64,000 bases of DNA, taken from an uncultured Pelosinus sp. Lineage in GTDB: Bacteria > Bacillota > Negativicutes > Sporomusales > Acetonemataceae. Under the pieces are notes generated by a model that was not told the origin of the DNA, made no database searches, and worked only from the letters and a program-made list of their open reading frames with translations. Below, piece after piece: positions 8,639-16,565 of the stretch. The stretch covers positions 1 through 64,000 of the forward strand of contig UQPB01000010.1 in the NCBI GenBank assembly GCA_900542835.1, written 5' to 3'. Position numbers and translations under genes: made by a program. Every line of letters begins with the position of its first letter. Within the stretch, counting starts at the first letter, position 1.

Positions 8639-8667
8639 TTGACAAAACGGGTTATTGCCGGTAGAAT
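8639..8667 (+). promoter_or_regulatory. sigma-A promoter of the second T-box leader
   Basis: TTGACA (8639-8644) and TAGAAT (8662-8667) with 17-base spacing. It starts 40 bases after the ATPase gene and gives binding protein 2 its own transcript. Confidence 0.8.
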
Positions 8668-8673
8668 CATATC

Positions 8674-9098
8674 AACATCAAATTGCAAATAGTTATGACG
8701 GAAAAAAGTAAGTTTATGGCCGCTATTCAGAGAGCCGGTGGCTGGTGCAAACCGGTTGGCGACATATACCGAAGTACCTTCCTGAACTGCGAGGCTGAAC
8801 CTGCGCCTTGCGTTACTTTTGGGCTTAACTAGCGGTCTTTTGCTCCCGGCGGCGTTGTTATTGCCGCGAGGGATAAAATAGCCGCTGCTGAGCGCGAAGT
8901 GTGCGCAAGCGGCTGGCAGTAAGCTGAGCCGGCGTGGCATGCGTTATGGTGCCGAGAGTGATCTGATTCGGGATTATGAGGGTGGTACCGCGGAACGTTT
9001 TCCGTCCCTTGCGGTAGCGCTTTTTTATTTCCGGCCGGATAACCAGGGTGGTACCACGATGCACGTCCGTCGTCCCTTTGCGGGGGACGACTTTTTTT
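8674..9098 (+). ncRNA. T-box leader 2, inferred Tyr (TAC) specifier, tandem antiterminator
   Basis: Same plan as leaders 1 and 3 but more diverged and longer between Stem I and the first T-box. AGTA at 8707-8710, AGAGA at 8729-8733 and GAAG then TAC at 8775-8777 (Tyr) are visible. The first T-box is 8979-8992 with a terminator strand at 9011-9020 and T-run. The second, AGGGTGGTACCACG at 9045-9058, has one change in the conserved block (ACCACG for ACCGCG). The second terminator GTCGTCCC/GGGACGAC spans 9069-9091 with seven T. The altered specifier makes this binding protein respond to a different uncharged tRNA from its two paralogs; this is inferred from the codon only. Confidence 0.83.
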
Positions 9099-9114
9099 GT
9101 AGGAGATGAGTAGT

Positions 9115-10119
9115 ATGGTAGACAAATGGCATCAGAAAAAATTAATCGCGCTGGCGATAGGCGCAGTACTGGCGGTCGGCGTTGCTGCCGGCTGCGGTGG
9201 GGAGAAGCAGGAAACGGCAGCTAAGAAGGATGCGGTGAAGCGGATCGGCGTATTGCAGCTGGTGCAGCACGGTGCGCTGGACGCCGCTAACAAGGGCTTT
9301 GTCGACGGGCTTGCCGCCAAAGGCTATAAGGACGGTGAAAACGTCAAGCTCGACCAGCAGAATGCCCAGGGCGACCAGTCGAACCTGAAGACAATCAGCC
9401 AGCGGTTTGTCAATAATAAAGTCGATCTCATCTACGCGATTGCGACGCCGGCGGCGCAAACCGTTGCCAATGAGACGAAAACGATCCCGGTGGTCGGGTC
9501 GGCGATTACCGACTATGAGAAGGCGAAGCTGGTGCAAGCCAATGCCAAGCCTGGCGGCAATGTAACCGGCACCACCGACTATATTCCGCCGCAGCAGCAG
9601 ATCGACCTGGCGTTAAAGCTGCTGCCGCAGGCGAAAACGGTAGGGGCGCTGTACACATCCAGCGAAGCGAATTCACAGGTTCAGGTCCAGGCGATGAAGG
9701 CCTATGCGGTGGAAAAAGGCCTGGCGGTTGTTGAAGTTGCTGTTACCAATGTCAACGACATTCAGCAAGCGGTGCAGAGCATGGTCGGCAAGGTTGATTT
9801 TATCTATTGCCCGACCGATAATACGATCGCTTCGGCGATGGCCAATATTGCTAAAATTGCGGTGCCGGCAAAGCTGCCGGTGTTCATTGGCGATGAGTCG
9901 CCGGTGAAAACCGGCGGCGCTACAGCCGGCGTGTCGGTGAATTTTTATCAGCTTGGCTTCCAGTCGGGTGAGATGGCGGCTGATATTCTGGCAGGCAAAG
10001 CCAAACCGGCCGATATGCCGATCGCCGCGCAAAAAGAGGCCAAGGTTGTGATTAACCAGGAGGCGGCAAAGGCGATTGGTTTGACGATACCGGCGGAGCT
10101 GCTGAAGGCGGCCGAATAA
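9115..10119 (+). CDS. ABC transporter substrate-binding lipoprotein 2 (TrpX-like)
   Basis: 334 aa. The start at 9115 is chosen because AGGAG (9101-9105) is 9 bases upstream; the in-frame ATG at 9106 touches the ribosome site. The lipobox is VAAGC. The mature protein is near-identical to the first binding protein over long stretches. Differences cluster near the C-terminal ligand-lobe region (DESPVKTGGATAGVSVNFYQ against DETMVRTGGTAGISVDFYK), where one residue is inserted. With the Tyr-type leader this could mean a Tyr-preferring receptor feeding the shared permease. No permease or ATPase accompanies it. Confidence 0.87.
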   Translation: MVDKWHQKKLIALAIGAVLAVGVAAGCGGEKQETAAKKDAVKRIGVLQLVQHGALDAANKGFVDGLAAKGYKDGENVKLDQQNAQGDQSNLKTISQRFVNNKVDLIYAIATPAAQTVANETKTIPVVGSAITDYEKAKLVQANAKPGGNVTGTTDYIPPQQQIDLALKLLPQAKTVGALYTSSEANSQVQVQAMKAYAVEKGLAVVEVAVTNVNDIQQAVQSMVGKVDFIYCPTDNTIASAMANIAKIAVPAKLPVFIGDESPVKTGGATAGVSVNFYQLGFQSGEMAADILAGKAKPADMPIAAQKEAKVVINQEAAKAIGLTIPAELLKAAE

Positions 10120-10123
10120 TTGC

Positions 10124-10152
10124 TTGACAAAGCGGCAGGCAATTAGTATGAT
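10124..10152 (+). promoter_or_regulatory. sigma-A promoter of the third T-box leader
   Basis: TTGACA (10124-10129) and TATGAT (10147-10152), 17-base spacing, starting five bases after the stop of binding protein 2. The spacer matches that of the first promoter almost base for base. Confidence 0.85.
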
Positions 10153-10158
10153 GTCAAT

Positions 10159-10469
10159 AATAACTGCATACCTAAAAGTGAAGACGGAAAAAAGTAAATG
10201 TATGCTTGTCATTCAGAGAGCTGATGGTTGGTGAAAATCAGCTGACGGTATAGATTGAAGTTCGTTCCTGAACTGCGAGGCTGAACAGGATCAGTAGGCC
10301 GAGCCGGCGTGGCATTCGTTATTGTGCTATGAGTTGATCTGATTCGAGATTATTAGGGTGGTACCGCGGAGATTTCCGTCCCTTGCGGTAGCACCCTTTT
10401 TATTTTCGGCGGATAACTAGGGTGGTACCGCGATGCACGTCCGTCGTCCCTTGTCCGGGACGATTTTTT
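10159..10469 (+). ncRNA. T-box leader 3, inferred Phe (TTC) specifier, tandem antiterminator
   Basis: Nearly a copy of leader 1. AGTA at 10193-10196, AGAGA at 10215-10219, GAAG then TTC at 10261-10263. First T-box 10355-10368 with terminator strand GCGGTAGCACCC (10385-10396) and T-run. Second T-box 10419-10432 with terminator TCGTCCC/GGGACGA (10444-10463) and T-run 10464-10469. The second stem I of leader 2 type is absent, so one Stem I again serves two antiterminators. Confidence 0.85.
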
Positions 10470-10491
10470 ATGAAAAAGGATGTGCAGCAAA

Positions 10492-11478
10492 ATGTTACGT
10501 AAAGGGAAGATCCTGGCGGTAGTTGCCAGTGTGCTGCTGGCGGCCGGCCTTGTCGGCGGCTGCGGCGGGGAGAAGCAGCAAACGGGAGCCAAGGCAGACG
10601 CGGTAAAACGAATTGGTGTGCTGCAACTGGTGCAGCATGGCGCTCTCGATGATTCCAATAAAGGCTTTATCGACGGCCTGGCTTCCAGGGGCTATAAGGA
10701 CGGCGAGACGATAAAGATTGATCAGCAGAACGCCCAGGGCGACCAAGCCAATTTGAAGACGATCAGCCAGCGGTTTGTTAATAACAAAATGGACTTGATC
10801 TATGCGATTGCGACGCCGGCGGCGCAGGTTGTCGCCAATGAGACCAAGACGATTCCGATTGTGGGAGCGGCTATTGTCGATTACCAGACGGCGAAACTGG
10901 TTCAATCGAATGAGAAACCAGGCGGCAATGTTACCGGGACGACAAACTACAATCCGCCGCAGCGGCAAATTGATTTGGCGCTTAAACTGGTGCCGGCAGC
11001 TAAAACCGTAGGCGCATTATATACGTCCAGTGAACTGAACGCTCAGGTACAGGTCAAGGCAATGAAACAATACGCCGCGGAAAAGGGGCTGACCGTTGTC
11101 GAAGCTACGGTTACAGGCGTCAACGACATTCAGCAAGCGGTGCAGAGCCTGATTGGCAAAGTCGATTTCATCTACTGCCCGACCGATAATACGATCGCTT
11201 CGGCGATGGCCAATATCGCCAAAGTCGCAGTGCCGGCAAAGCTGCCGGTGTTTGTCGGCGACGAAACGATGGTCAAGACCGGCGGCACGGCCGGTATTTC
11301 GGTGAACTTCTATAAGCTCGGCTTCCAGGCCGGCGAAATGGCGGCTGACATTCTCGACGGCAAAGCCCAGCCAGCCGCTATGCCGATCGGCTCGCAGGCG
11401 GATGTCAAGGTCATTGTCAACCGGGAAGCGGCGCAAGCGATTGGTTTAGTCATACCGGAAGAACTGCTGAAGCAGTAA
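10492..11478 (+). CDS. ABC transporter substrate-binding lipoprotein 3 (TrpX-like)
   Basis: 328 aa. ATG at 10492 is 11 bases after AAAAAGGA; the ATG at 10480 overlaps that site. Lipobox LVGGC. It is the most diverged of the three (for example ALDDSNKGFIDGLASRGYKDGE and VGAAIVDYQTAKLVQSNEKPGG). Its leader, however, is closest to leader 1, so gene and leader histories differ. It ends the locus before a strong terminator. Confidence 0.87.
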   Translation: MLRKGKILAVVASVLLAAGLVGGCGGEKQQTGAKADAVKRIGVLQLVQHGALDDSNKGFIDGLASRGYKDGETIKIDQQNAQGDQANLKTISQRFVNNKMDLIYAIATPAAQVVANETKTIPIVGAAIVDYQTAKLVQSNEKPGGNVTGTTNYNPPQRQIDLALKLVPAAKTVGALYTSSELNAQVQVKAMKQYAAEKGLTVVEATVTGVNDIQQAVQSLIGKVDFIYCPTDNTIASAMANIAKVAVPAKLPVFVGDETMVKTGGTAGISVNFYKLGFQAGEMAADILDGKAQPAAMPIGSQADVKVIVNREAAQAIGLVIPEELLKQ

Positions 11479-11483
11479 GCGAA

Positions 11484-11516
11484 ACACCTGCAGGCGCCGC
11501 CTGCAGGTGTTTTTTT
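11484..11516 (+). terminator. rho-independent terminator of the uptake locus
   Basis: A 12-bp stem ACACCTGCAGGC (11484-11495) with GCCTGCAGGTGT (11499-11510), 3-base loop and a run of seven T. It lies six bases after the stop of binding protein 3. Confidence 0.9.
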
Positions 11517-11650
11517 AGGCGTATCCCTGGCGGCCGGCGCGGTTAGTGAGGGGGTAATCTTGGAGCGAAAAGCCAAAGAGCAATATCGTACAAGAATAGG
11601 ATCGCGGCTTATGCTACACTAAATGCCAGAAGGGTAAAGGAGGTGTGTTG

Positions 11651-12475
11651 GTGCAAAGAGAAACCCGGACAATAAAATATGATGCCAAGCTCAAGGTTGA
11701 GGCGTACCACTTTCAAGGGATTATGCAAAAGTTCCCCAATCATTTTCACGAGCATTATGTGATTGGGTTTATTGAAAAGGGGCAACGCTGCTTAGCCTGC
11801 AAAAATAAACGCTATAGCATCGCGCCGGGCGATCTGCTGCTGTTTAATCCCCGCGATAACCATGCCTGCGAGCAAATCGACGGCCAAACGCTGGATTATC
11901 GCTGCATCAATATCCAGCCGGAATGCATGCGCAAAGTGGTTTTGGAAATAACCGGACAGGCGTATTTGCCATACTTCAAGCCGCAGGTTGTCTTTCATAG
12001 CGAATTGGTTTCCTGGCTGAGGGAGCTGCACCGCATGATCATGCGGCAAGAAGCGGACTTCCGGAAAGAAGAGGCATTCTTTTTTCTGTTAAAGCAATTG
12101 CTTGACGAGTACGCGGCGCCGGAACAAGCGGCGGAATATGGGGCGCAAAGCGCGGCGGTCAACGCTATCTGCGCATTCCTGGAAACGCACTATATGAAAA
12201 CGATCTCTTTGGCCGATTTGTGCGAGTTAACCGGATTAAGCAAATACTATCTGCTGCGTTCGTTTACACGGCAGAAAGGCATCTCGCCCTACAGCTATCT
12301 GGAAACAATCCGGATTGATAAGGCCAAGAAACTGCTTAAGCAGGGCCTGTCGCCCCTGGAGGTCGCGCTGCAGACCGGATTTGCCGATCAAAGCCATTTC
12401 TCAAATTTTTTCAAGAAATTTATCGGACTGACCCCGAGGCAATATATGAATATTTTCCAGAATGCACGCGGCTAA
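11651..12475 (+). CDS. AraC-family transcriptional regulator
   Basis: 274 aa. AGGAGG at 11638-11643 best fits the GTG at 11651; GTG 11645 and TTG 11648 are too close. An N-terminal cupin-like sensor (about residues 15-110, with NHFHEHYVIGFIEKG and APGDLLLFNPRDNHACE) precedes a C-terminal double helix-turn-helix (about 170-270: ISLADLCELTGLSKYYLLRSFTRQKGISPY, then LEVALQTGFADQSHFSNFFKKFIGLTPRQY). The DMT exporter lies 120 bases downstream on the same strand and is the likely target; this association of AraC/cupin regulators with DMT exporters is common. Confidence 0.9.
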   Translation: MQRETRTIKYDAKLKVEAYHFQGIMQKFPNHFHEHYVIGFIEKGQRCLACKNKRYSIAPGDLLLFNPRDNHACEQIDGQTLDYRCINIQPECMRKVVLEITGQAYLPYFKPQVVFHSELVSWLRELHRMIMRQEADFRKEEAFFFLLKQLLDEYAAPEQAAEYGAQSAAVNAICAFLETHYMKTISLADLCELTGLSKYYLLRSFTRQKGISPYSYLETIRIDKAKKLLKQGLSPLEVALQTGFADQSHFSNFFKKFIGLTPRQYMNIFQNARG

Positions 12476-12595
12476 CCGCGTCAGGCCTGATTACGTGGAA
12501 ACGGAGGCGCTTTTTCGTCAGCCGGTATTATCAGCGGTCGCCATCGCGGCGGCATGAAAAACAGGCTCTAATCTCTGTGGATAGAAAGGATCTTC

Positions 12596-13513
12596 ATGAA
12601 CAGGAACAAAATCATTGCCGGTCATGTACTGGCATTTATCACTATTTTGATTTGGGGTACGACATTCATTTCCACCAAAGTACTCTTAACCGCCGTTTCG
12701 CCAACCGAGATACTGGTTATACGCTTTGTGATCGGCTTCCTGGTACTGCTTTTAGCATATCCCCGCAGGTTGAACGTCAAGGAAAAAAGACAGGAGATCT
12801 ATTTTGCTGCCGCCGGCTTATGCGGCATTACGTTATACTATCTGCTGGAGAACATTGCCCTGACCTACACCTTGGCTTCCAATGTGGGCGTGATTATTAC
12901 CATCGCGCCGTTTTTTACCGCTATCTTCGCACACCGGTTTCTTGATGGCGAGAAATTGCAGGGGAGATTTTTTGCAGGCTTCGCGGTTGCGGTCGCGGGA
13001 GTTGGCTTGATCAGTTTTAGCGGCAGCAGCATCGAACTGAACCCGGTTGGTGATATACTGGCTGTTCTGGCTTCCGTTGTCTGGGCTGCCTATTCTGTGC
13101 TAACCAGAAAAATAAGCGGCTTTCAGTATAACACCATTCAGACGACGCGCAGAATATTCTTGTACGGTCTGGTGTTTATGCTGCCGGCAGCGGGGATTTT
13201 TGGTTTCAATCCCCGCCTGGACCTGCTTGTACAGCCGGTCTACCTGGTAAACATACTGTTTTTGGGGATAGGGGCATCGGCGCTTTGCTTTGCGACCTGG
13301 AACTCGGCGGTTAAGTTATTGGGCGCCGTAAACACCAGTGTCTACATCTATCTGGTGCCGGTAATAACGGTAATTACCTCCGTTATTGTGCTTCGGGAAC
13401 GAATTACCGCTATGGCGGTGTGGGGAGTCGCGCTTACGTTAACCGGGCTATTGATTTCGGAAAGTAACTTTTTACGGCAAGTAAAAAGGAGTTTGCAATT
13501 TAAGTCGGATTAG
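12596..13513 (+). CDS. EamA/DMT-superfamily transporter
   Basis: 305 aa, ATG at 12596 after AAAGGA. Ten hydrophobic segments form two EamA repeats (about residues 8-140 and 150-290). Features include the N-terminal IWGTTFISTKVLL and the second-repeat start AVLASVVWAAYSVLTRK. The family exports amino acids and other small metabolites across the inner membrane. The upstream AraC protein probably controls it. Substrate not predictable. Confidence 0.88.
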   Translation: MNRNKIIAGHVLAFITILIWGTTFISTKVLLTAVSPTEILVIRFVIGFLVLLLAYPRRLNVKEKRQEIYFAAAGLCGITLYYLLENIALTYTLASNVGVIITIAPFFTAIFAHRFLDGEKLQGRFFAGFAVAVAGVGLISFSGSSIELNPVGDILAVLASVVWAAYSVLTRKISGFQYNTIQTTRRIFLYGLVFMLPAAGIFGFNPRLDLLVQPVYLVNILFLGIGASALCFATWNSAVKLLGAVNTSVYIYLVPVITVITSVIVLRERITAMAVWGVALTLTGLLISESNFLRQVKRSLQFKSD

Positions 13514-13594
13514 GGATCTATTAAAGATTGGTTCAGGCATGTTATATTTAAATACAAAGCCAATCGGGACGCAAGTGTGCAGAGCGGCAACGGA

Positions 13595-13625
13595 AGCCAT
13601 TAAAGCAGCGGCTGCTTTAATGGCT
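13595..13625. terminator. perfect 14-bp inverted repeat, possible terminator
   Basis: AGCCATTAAAGCAG (13595-13608) and CTGCTTTAATGGCT (13612-13625) flank CGG. What follows is only moderately T-rich (ATCTCTTTATCT). It sits between the DMT exporter and the racemase-like gene, so termination is plausible but an operator role is not excluded. The rest of the gap 13514-13795 shows nothing recognisable. Confidence 0.5.
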
Positions 13626-13795
13626 ATCTCTTTATCTCGATAAGTACAGATTAATGCCCGCAGCGCAGCCTGACTGGGGCGTTTAATCATCGCTTATCTA
13701 TGGTTAGCGCTGGCAGCTGATTACTGAGAAATCCTCAGATGCGCTGCTAAGAAAGTTTGTTGGCAAGCAATGACCTATGAAAGGATGTATGGAAG

Positions 13796-14908
13796 TTGAT
13801 TATTGACCGGATTGATATTATTAACGTAAAAGTTCCTTTTGTTCATCCCTTTGAAACCAGCTTTACCCGTTTTGTCGAAAGAGACGCCTTGCTGATCAAA
13901 GTCTATTCGGAAGGCTTGATTGGCTACGGAGAGTGCAAAGCCTTTTATGGTCCGCTGTATAATCCGGAAGACAACGGAACCTGTTTACATATCATCAAAA
14001 ATATTATTGCGCCGGCAATTCTGCATAAGGACATTGAGGGACCGGCGGAATTTATGAACGCGGTTTCTTTTGTTGTTGGCAATCGTCTGGCTAAAGCAAG
14101 CATTGAAAACGCACTATGGGAGTTGAAGGCGCAGCGGGAAGGCAAGTCACTCAAAACGCTGCTGGGTGGAACGCAGGATGAAGTCAAGGTCGGTGTCAGT
14201 TTGGGGATTGAGCCGACGACTGCGGCCTTGCTCAACAAGATTGAGAAGTACCTGGCGGAAGGCTATCACCGTACCAAAATAAAAATTAAGCCGGGAAAAG
14301 ATATCGCGGTATTAAAAGAAATCAGGCGGCACTACCCTGATATCACGCTAACCGTAGACGCTAATTCCGATTATACGCTTGCGGATATCGACCTGTTTAA
14401 AGCCATGGATGAATTTAACCTTCAGTATATTGAGCAGCCGCTGGGCGAAGATGATATTGTCGATCATGCTGTGCTGCAAAAGGCGATCAAAACGCCGGTC
14501 TGCCTCGATGAGAGTATTGTCTCGCTGGATATCGCCCGCAACGCGATTGAGCTGGGCAGCTGCCGGGTCATTAATATTAAATCCAGCCGGTGCGGCGGCC
14601 TGTGCGAAGCAATTAAGATTCACGACCTTTGCCAGCGGCACGGTATTCCTATCTGGGTTGGCGGTATGACCGAATTGGGAATCGGCCGGGTACAGAATAT
14701 TTCTTTTGCCAGCTTGCCGAATTTCGCTACGCTGGCGCATGATATTGCTGCAAGCAACCGGTATTTTAACGAAGACATTACCCTCCCGTACGTAAATATC
14801 ACACCGCGTTGTACGCTGGTCGTACCCAGCGAAACCAATGCTGTACGCTACGAAGTTGACGAGAAGGCCATCGACCGGTTGATGGTCGGACGCGAAGTCA
14901 TTCGCTAA
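13796..14908 (+). CDS. enolase-superfamily enzyme, NSAR/OSBS-like
   Basis: 370 aa, TTG start at 13796; the ATG at 13788 is out of frame and closes at once. An N-terminal capping domain (about residues 1-130) is followed by a barrel with the catalytic set: KxK in RTKIKIKPGK (about 160-169), metal ligands in VDANS, IEQPL and LDES, and the second lysine in INIKSSRCGG. The end GGMTELGIGRVQNISFASLP and DIAASNRYFNED resembles the N-succinylamino-acid racemase/o-succinylbenzoate synthase subfamily. No menaquinone genes are near, so racemisation of N-acyl amino acids is favoured over menC function; dipeptide epimerase is an alternative. Confidence 0.82.
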   Translation: MIIDRIDIINVKVPFVHPFETSFTRFVERDALLIKVYSEGLIGYGECKAFYGPLYNPEDNGTCLHIIKNIIAPAILHKDIEGPAEFMNAVSFVVGNRLAKASIENALWELKAQREGKSLKTLLGGTQDEVKVGVSLGIEPTTAALLNKIEKYLAEGYHRTKIKIKPGKDIAVLKEIRRHYPDITLTVDANSDYTLADIDLFKAMDEFNLQYIEQPLGEDDIVDHAVLQKAIKTPVCLDESIVSLDIARNAIELGSCRVINIKSSRCGGLCEAIKIHDLCQRHGIPIWVGGMTELGIGRVQNISFASLPNFATLAHDIAASNRYFNEDITLPYVNITPRCTLVVPSETNAVRYEVDEKAIDRLMVGREVIR

Positions 14909-14955
14909 GCGGGGCAAATATGATGTATTTCCCGGTCTGTGCGAAACGTTGCGCG

Positions 14956-14983
14956 GCGGCGAATTTAGCGATTCGCCGCTTTT
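14956..14983 (+). terminator. rho-independent terminator of the NSAR/OSBS-like gene
   Basis: 9-bp stem GCGGCGAAT (14956-14964) with ATTCGCCGC (14971-14979), loop TTAGCG, followed by TTTT. Confidence 0.7.
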
Positions 14984-15140
14984 CTGCAGCCGGCTGCTGC
15001 CGGACTCTCGATGGGCGGTTACTCTTGTGGCTGCGCCGGCTCAGTGGCAGGCAACAGACAGTACGATAATCACCGCACTGTACGAAGCATTTTAAACGTG
15101 CTAAACTGATGATGGAAACTCATCAGGGACAGTGAAGCTT

Positions 15141-15908
15141 GTGCGAATCATCATTTCCCCCGCCAAGAAAATGAATAGGGAGACCGACAGCCTGCCTTAT
15201 GAGTGTCTGCCGCAGTTTTGGCGCGAGGCGAACGCAGTGCTGCGCTGCTTGCGCGGCATGGACTATGCCGGACTGAAGGCGTTGTGGCGCTGCAGCGATT
15301 CCATCGCCATCCTCAACTACGAACGGCTGCGCAAGCCGGATTTGCAGCATTGCCTGTCCCCGGCGCTGCTGGCCTATGAGGGGATTCAGTACCGCTATAT
15401 GGCTCCCGGCGTTTTTACCGACAGCCAGTTGGCATACTGCAGCAGGCATCTGCGTATCGTGTCAGGCCTTTACGGCCTGTTGCGCCCGTTTGACGGGATT
15501 ATGCCCTATCGGCTGGAGATGCAGGCCAAGCTGTCTGTTGACGGCAGGCAAGACCTCTACCGCTTCTGGGGAGATAAGCTGGCCCGGCAGCTGGGCTCGG
15601 AGACCGGCTTGATTGTAAATCTGGCGTCCAAGGAATACAGTAAGGTTGTTTCGGCGCAGTTGCCGGCAGCGGTCCGTTTCCTTAGCTGCAGTTTTGGCGA
15701 GCTAAAGGCAGGCCGGCTTATCGAGAAAGGGACCCTGTGTAAGATGGCCCGCGGCGAGATGGTGCGCTGGCTGGCGGAATATCAGATAACCGAGCCGGAG
15801 GAAATCAAGGGCTTTAACCGCCTGGGCTATACATACCATAAAGCGCTTTCCACGTACACCAACTTTGTATTTATTAAAGGAGGAAGCAAAGATGCTGCAA
15901 GCCGGTAG
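15141..15908 (+). CDS. yaaA: YaaA-family (UPF0246) peroxide stress protein
   Basis: 255 aa from GTG 15141, which gives the family-typical opening MRIIISPAKKM and an 11-base distance to AGGGA; GTG at 15132 would add three residues. Further family marks are LYGLLRPFDGIMPYRLEM and NLASKEYSKVV, and FNRLGYTYHKALS near the end. YaaA proteins bind DNA and lower iron-driven damage under peroxide stress in E. coli. The peroxiredoxin gene overlaps its last 17 bases, so the two form an oxidative-stress pair. Confidence 0.9.
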   Translation: MRIIISPAKKMNRETDSLPYECLPQFWREANAVLRCLRGMDYAGLKALWRCSDSIAILNYERLRKPDLQHCLSPALLAYEGIQYRYMAPGVFTDSQLAYCSRHLRIVSGLYGLLRPFDGIMPYRLEMQAKLSVDGRQDLYRFWGDKLARQLGSETGLIVNLASKEYSKVVSAQLPAAVRFLSCSFGELKAGRLIEKGTLCKMARGEMVRWLAEYQITEPEEIKGFNRLGYTYHKALSTYTNFVFIKGGSKDAASR

Positions 15909-16362
15909 CAAAGCACCGGATTTCACTTTACCGGATCAAAATGGCGCCCCTGTATCCCTGGCTGCGTTTCGTGGCCGGAAAGTCGTACTCTATTTTTACC
16001 CCAGGGATAATACCCCCGGCTGCACCCGTCAGGCTTGCGCCTTTGCCGGCGCGTACGAAGCGTTCCAGGAGCAAAACGTGGCGGTTATTGGCGTCAGCAA
16101 GGACAGTGTTGTTTCGCACCGGAAGTTTGTCGAAAAAAACAACCTGCCGTTCATCCTGCTCGCCGATCCGGAACTGGCTGTGATTCAGGCTTATGATGTG
16201 TGGCAGGAAAAGAAGCTTTACGGCAAGACGAGTATGGGCGTGATTCGCGCCACCTATATTATTGACGAGGCTGGTGTGATTGAACAGGTTATGCCCAAGG
16301 TTAAGCCGGATACGAACGCCGCCGAAATTCTGGCCTATTTGCAGACGCGGCGGGGACTATAA
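15892..16362 (+). CDS. bcp: Bcp/PrxQ-type thioredoxin-dependent peroxiredoxin
   Basis: 156 aa. ATG at 15892 is placed by AAAGGAGG 7-14 bases upstream, inside the end of yaaA. The thioredoxin fold carries FYPRDNTPGCTRQACAF: the peroxidatic cysteine in PGCT and the resolving cysteine five residues later, the PrxQ/Bcp arrangement. SKDSVVSHRKF and the conserved YGKTSMGVIRATYIID follow. It reduces hydrogen peroxide and organic hydroperoxides in the cytoplasm. Confidence 0.93.
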   Translation: MLQAGSKAPDFTLPDQNGAPVSLAAFRGRKVVLYFYPRDNTPGCTRQACAFAGAYEAFQEQNVAVIGVSKDSVVSHRKFVEKNNLPFILLADPELAVIQAYDVWQEKKLYGKTSMGVIRATYIIDEAGVIEQVMPKVKPDTNAAEILAYLQTRRGL

Positions 16363-16429
16363 CTGCCAATTCAGCAAGCCGGCTTCTGGCGCTATTGCCG
16401 GGCCGTATTTTATCTGTGCATACAAGTTC

Positions 16430-16459
16430 TTGTAAAACTGAGTAGTTTAACTTTATACT
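16430..16459 (+). promoter_or_regulatory. promoter of the second DMT exporter
   Basis: TTGTAA (16430-16435) and TATACT (16454-16459) with an 18-base spacer, about 100 bases before the GTG at 16566. Confidence 0.6.
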
Positions 16460-16565
16460 ATATACAGTACATCAAATCTGACTAGGAGGAGGCGTTGCCG
16501 GCGGATCTTGGCAGCAGGCCTGTTTTCCGCCAACCTTTTCAGCAGTTGATCAATGGAGGGATAGC

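Noticed and set aside
8629..9125. Leftward open frames across the second T-box leader
   Set aside because: They are antisense to conserved T-box sequence and result from its base pairing; no ribosome sites.
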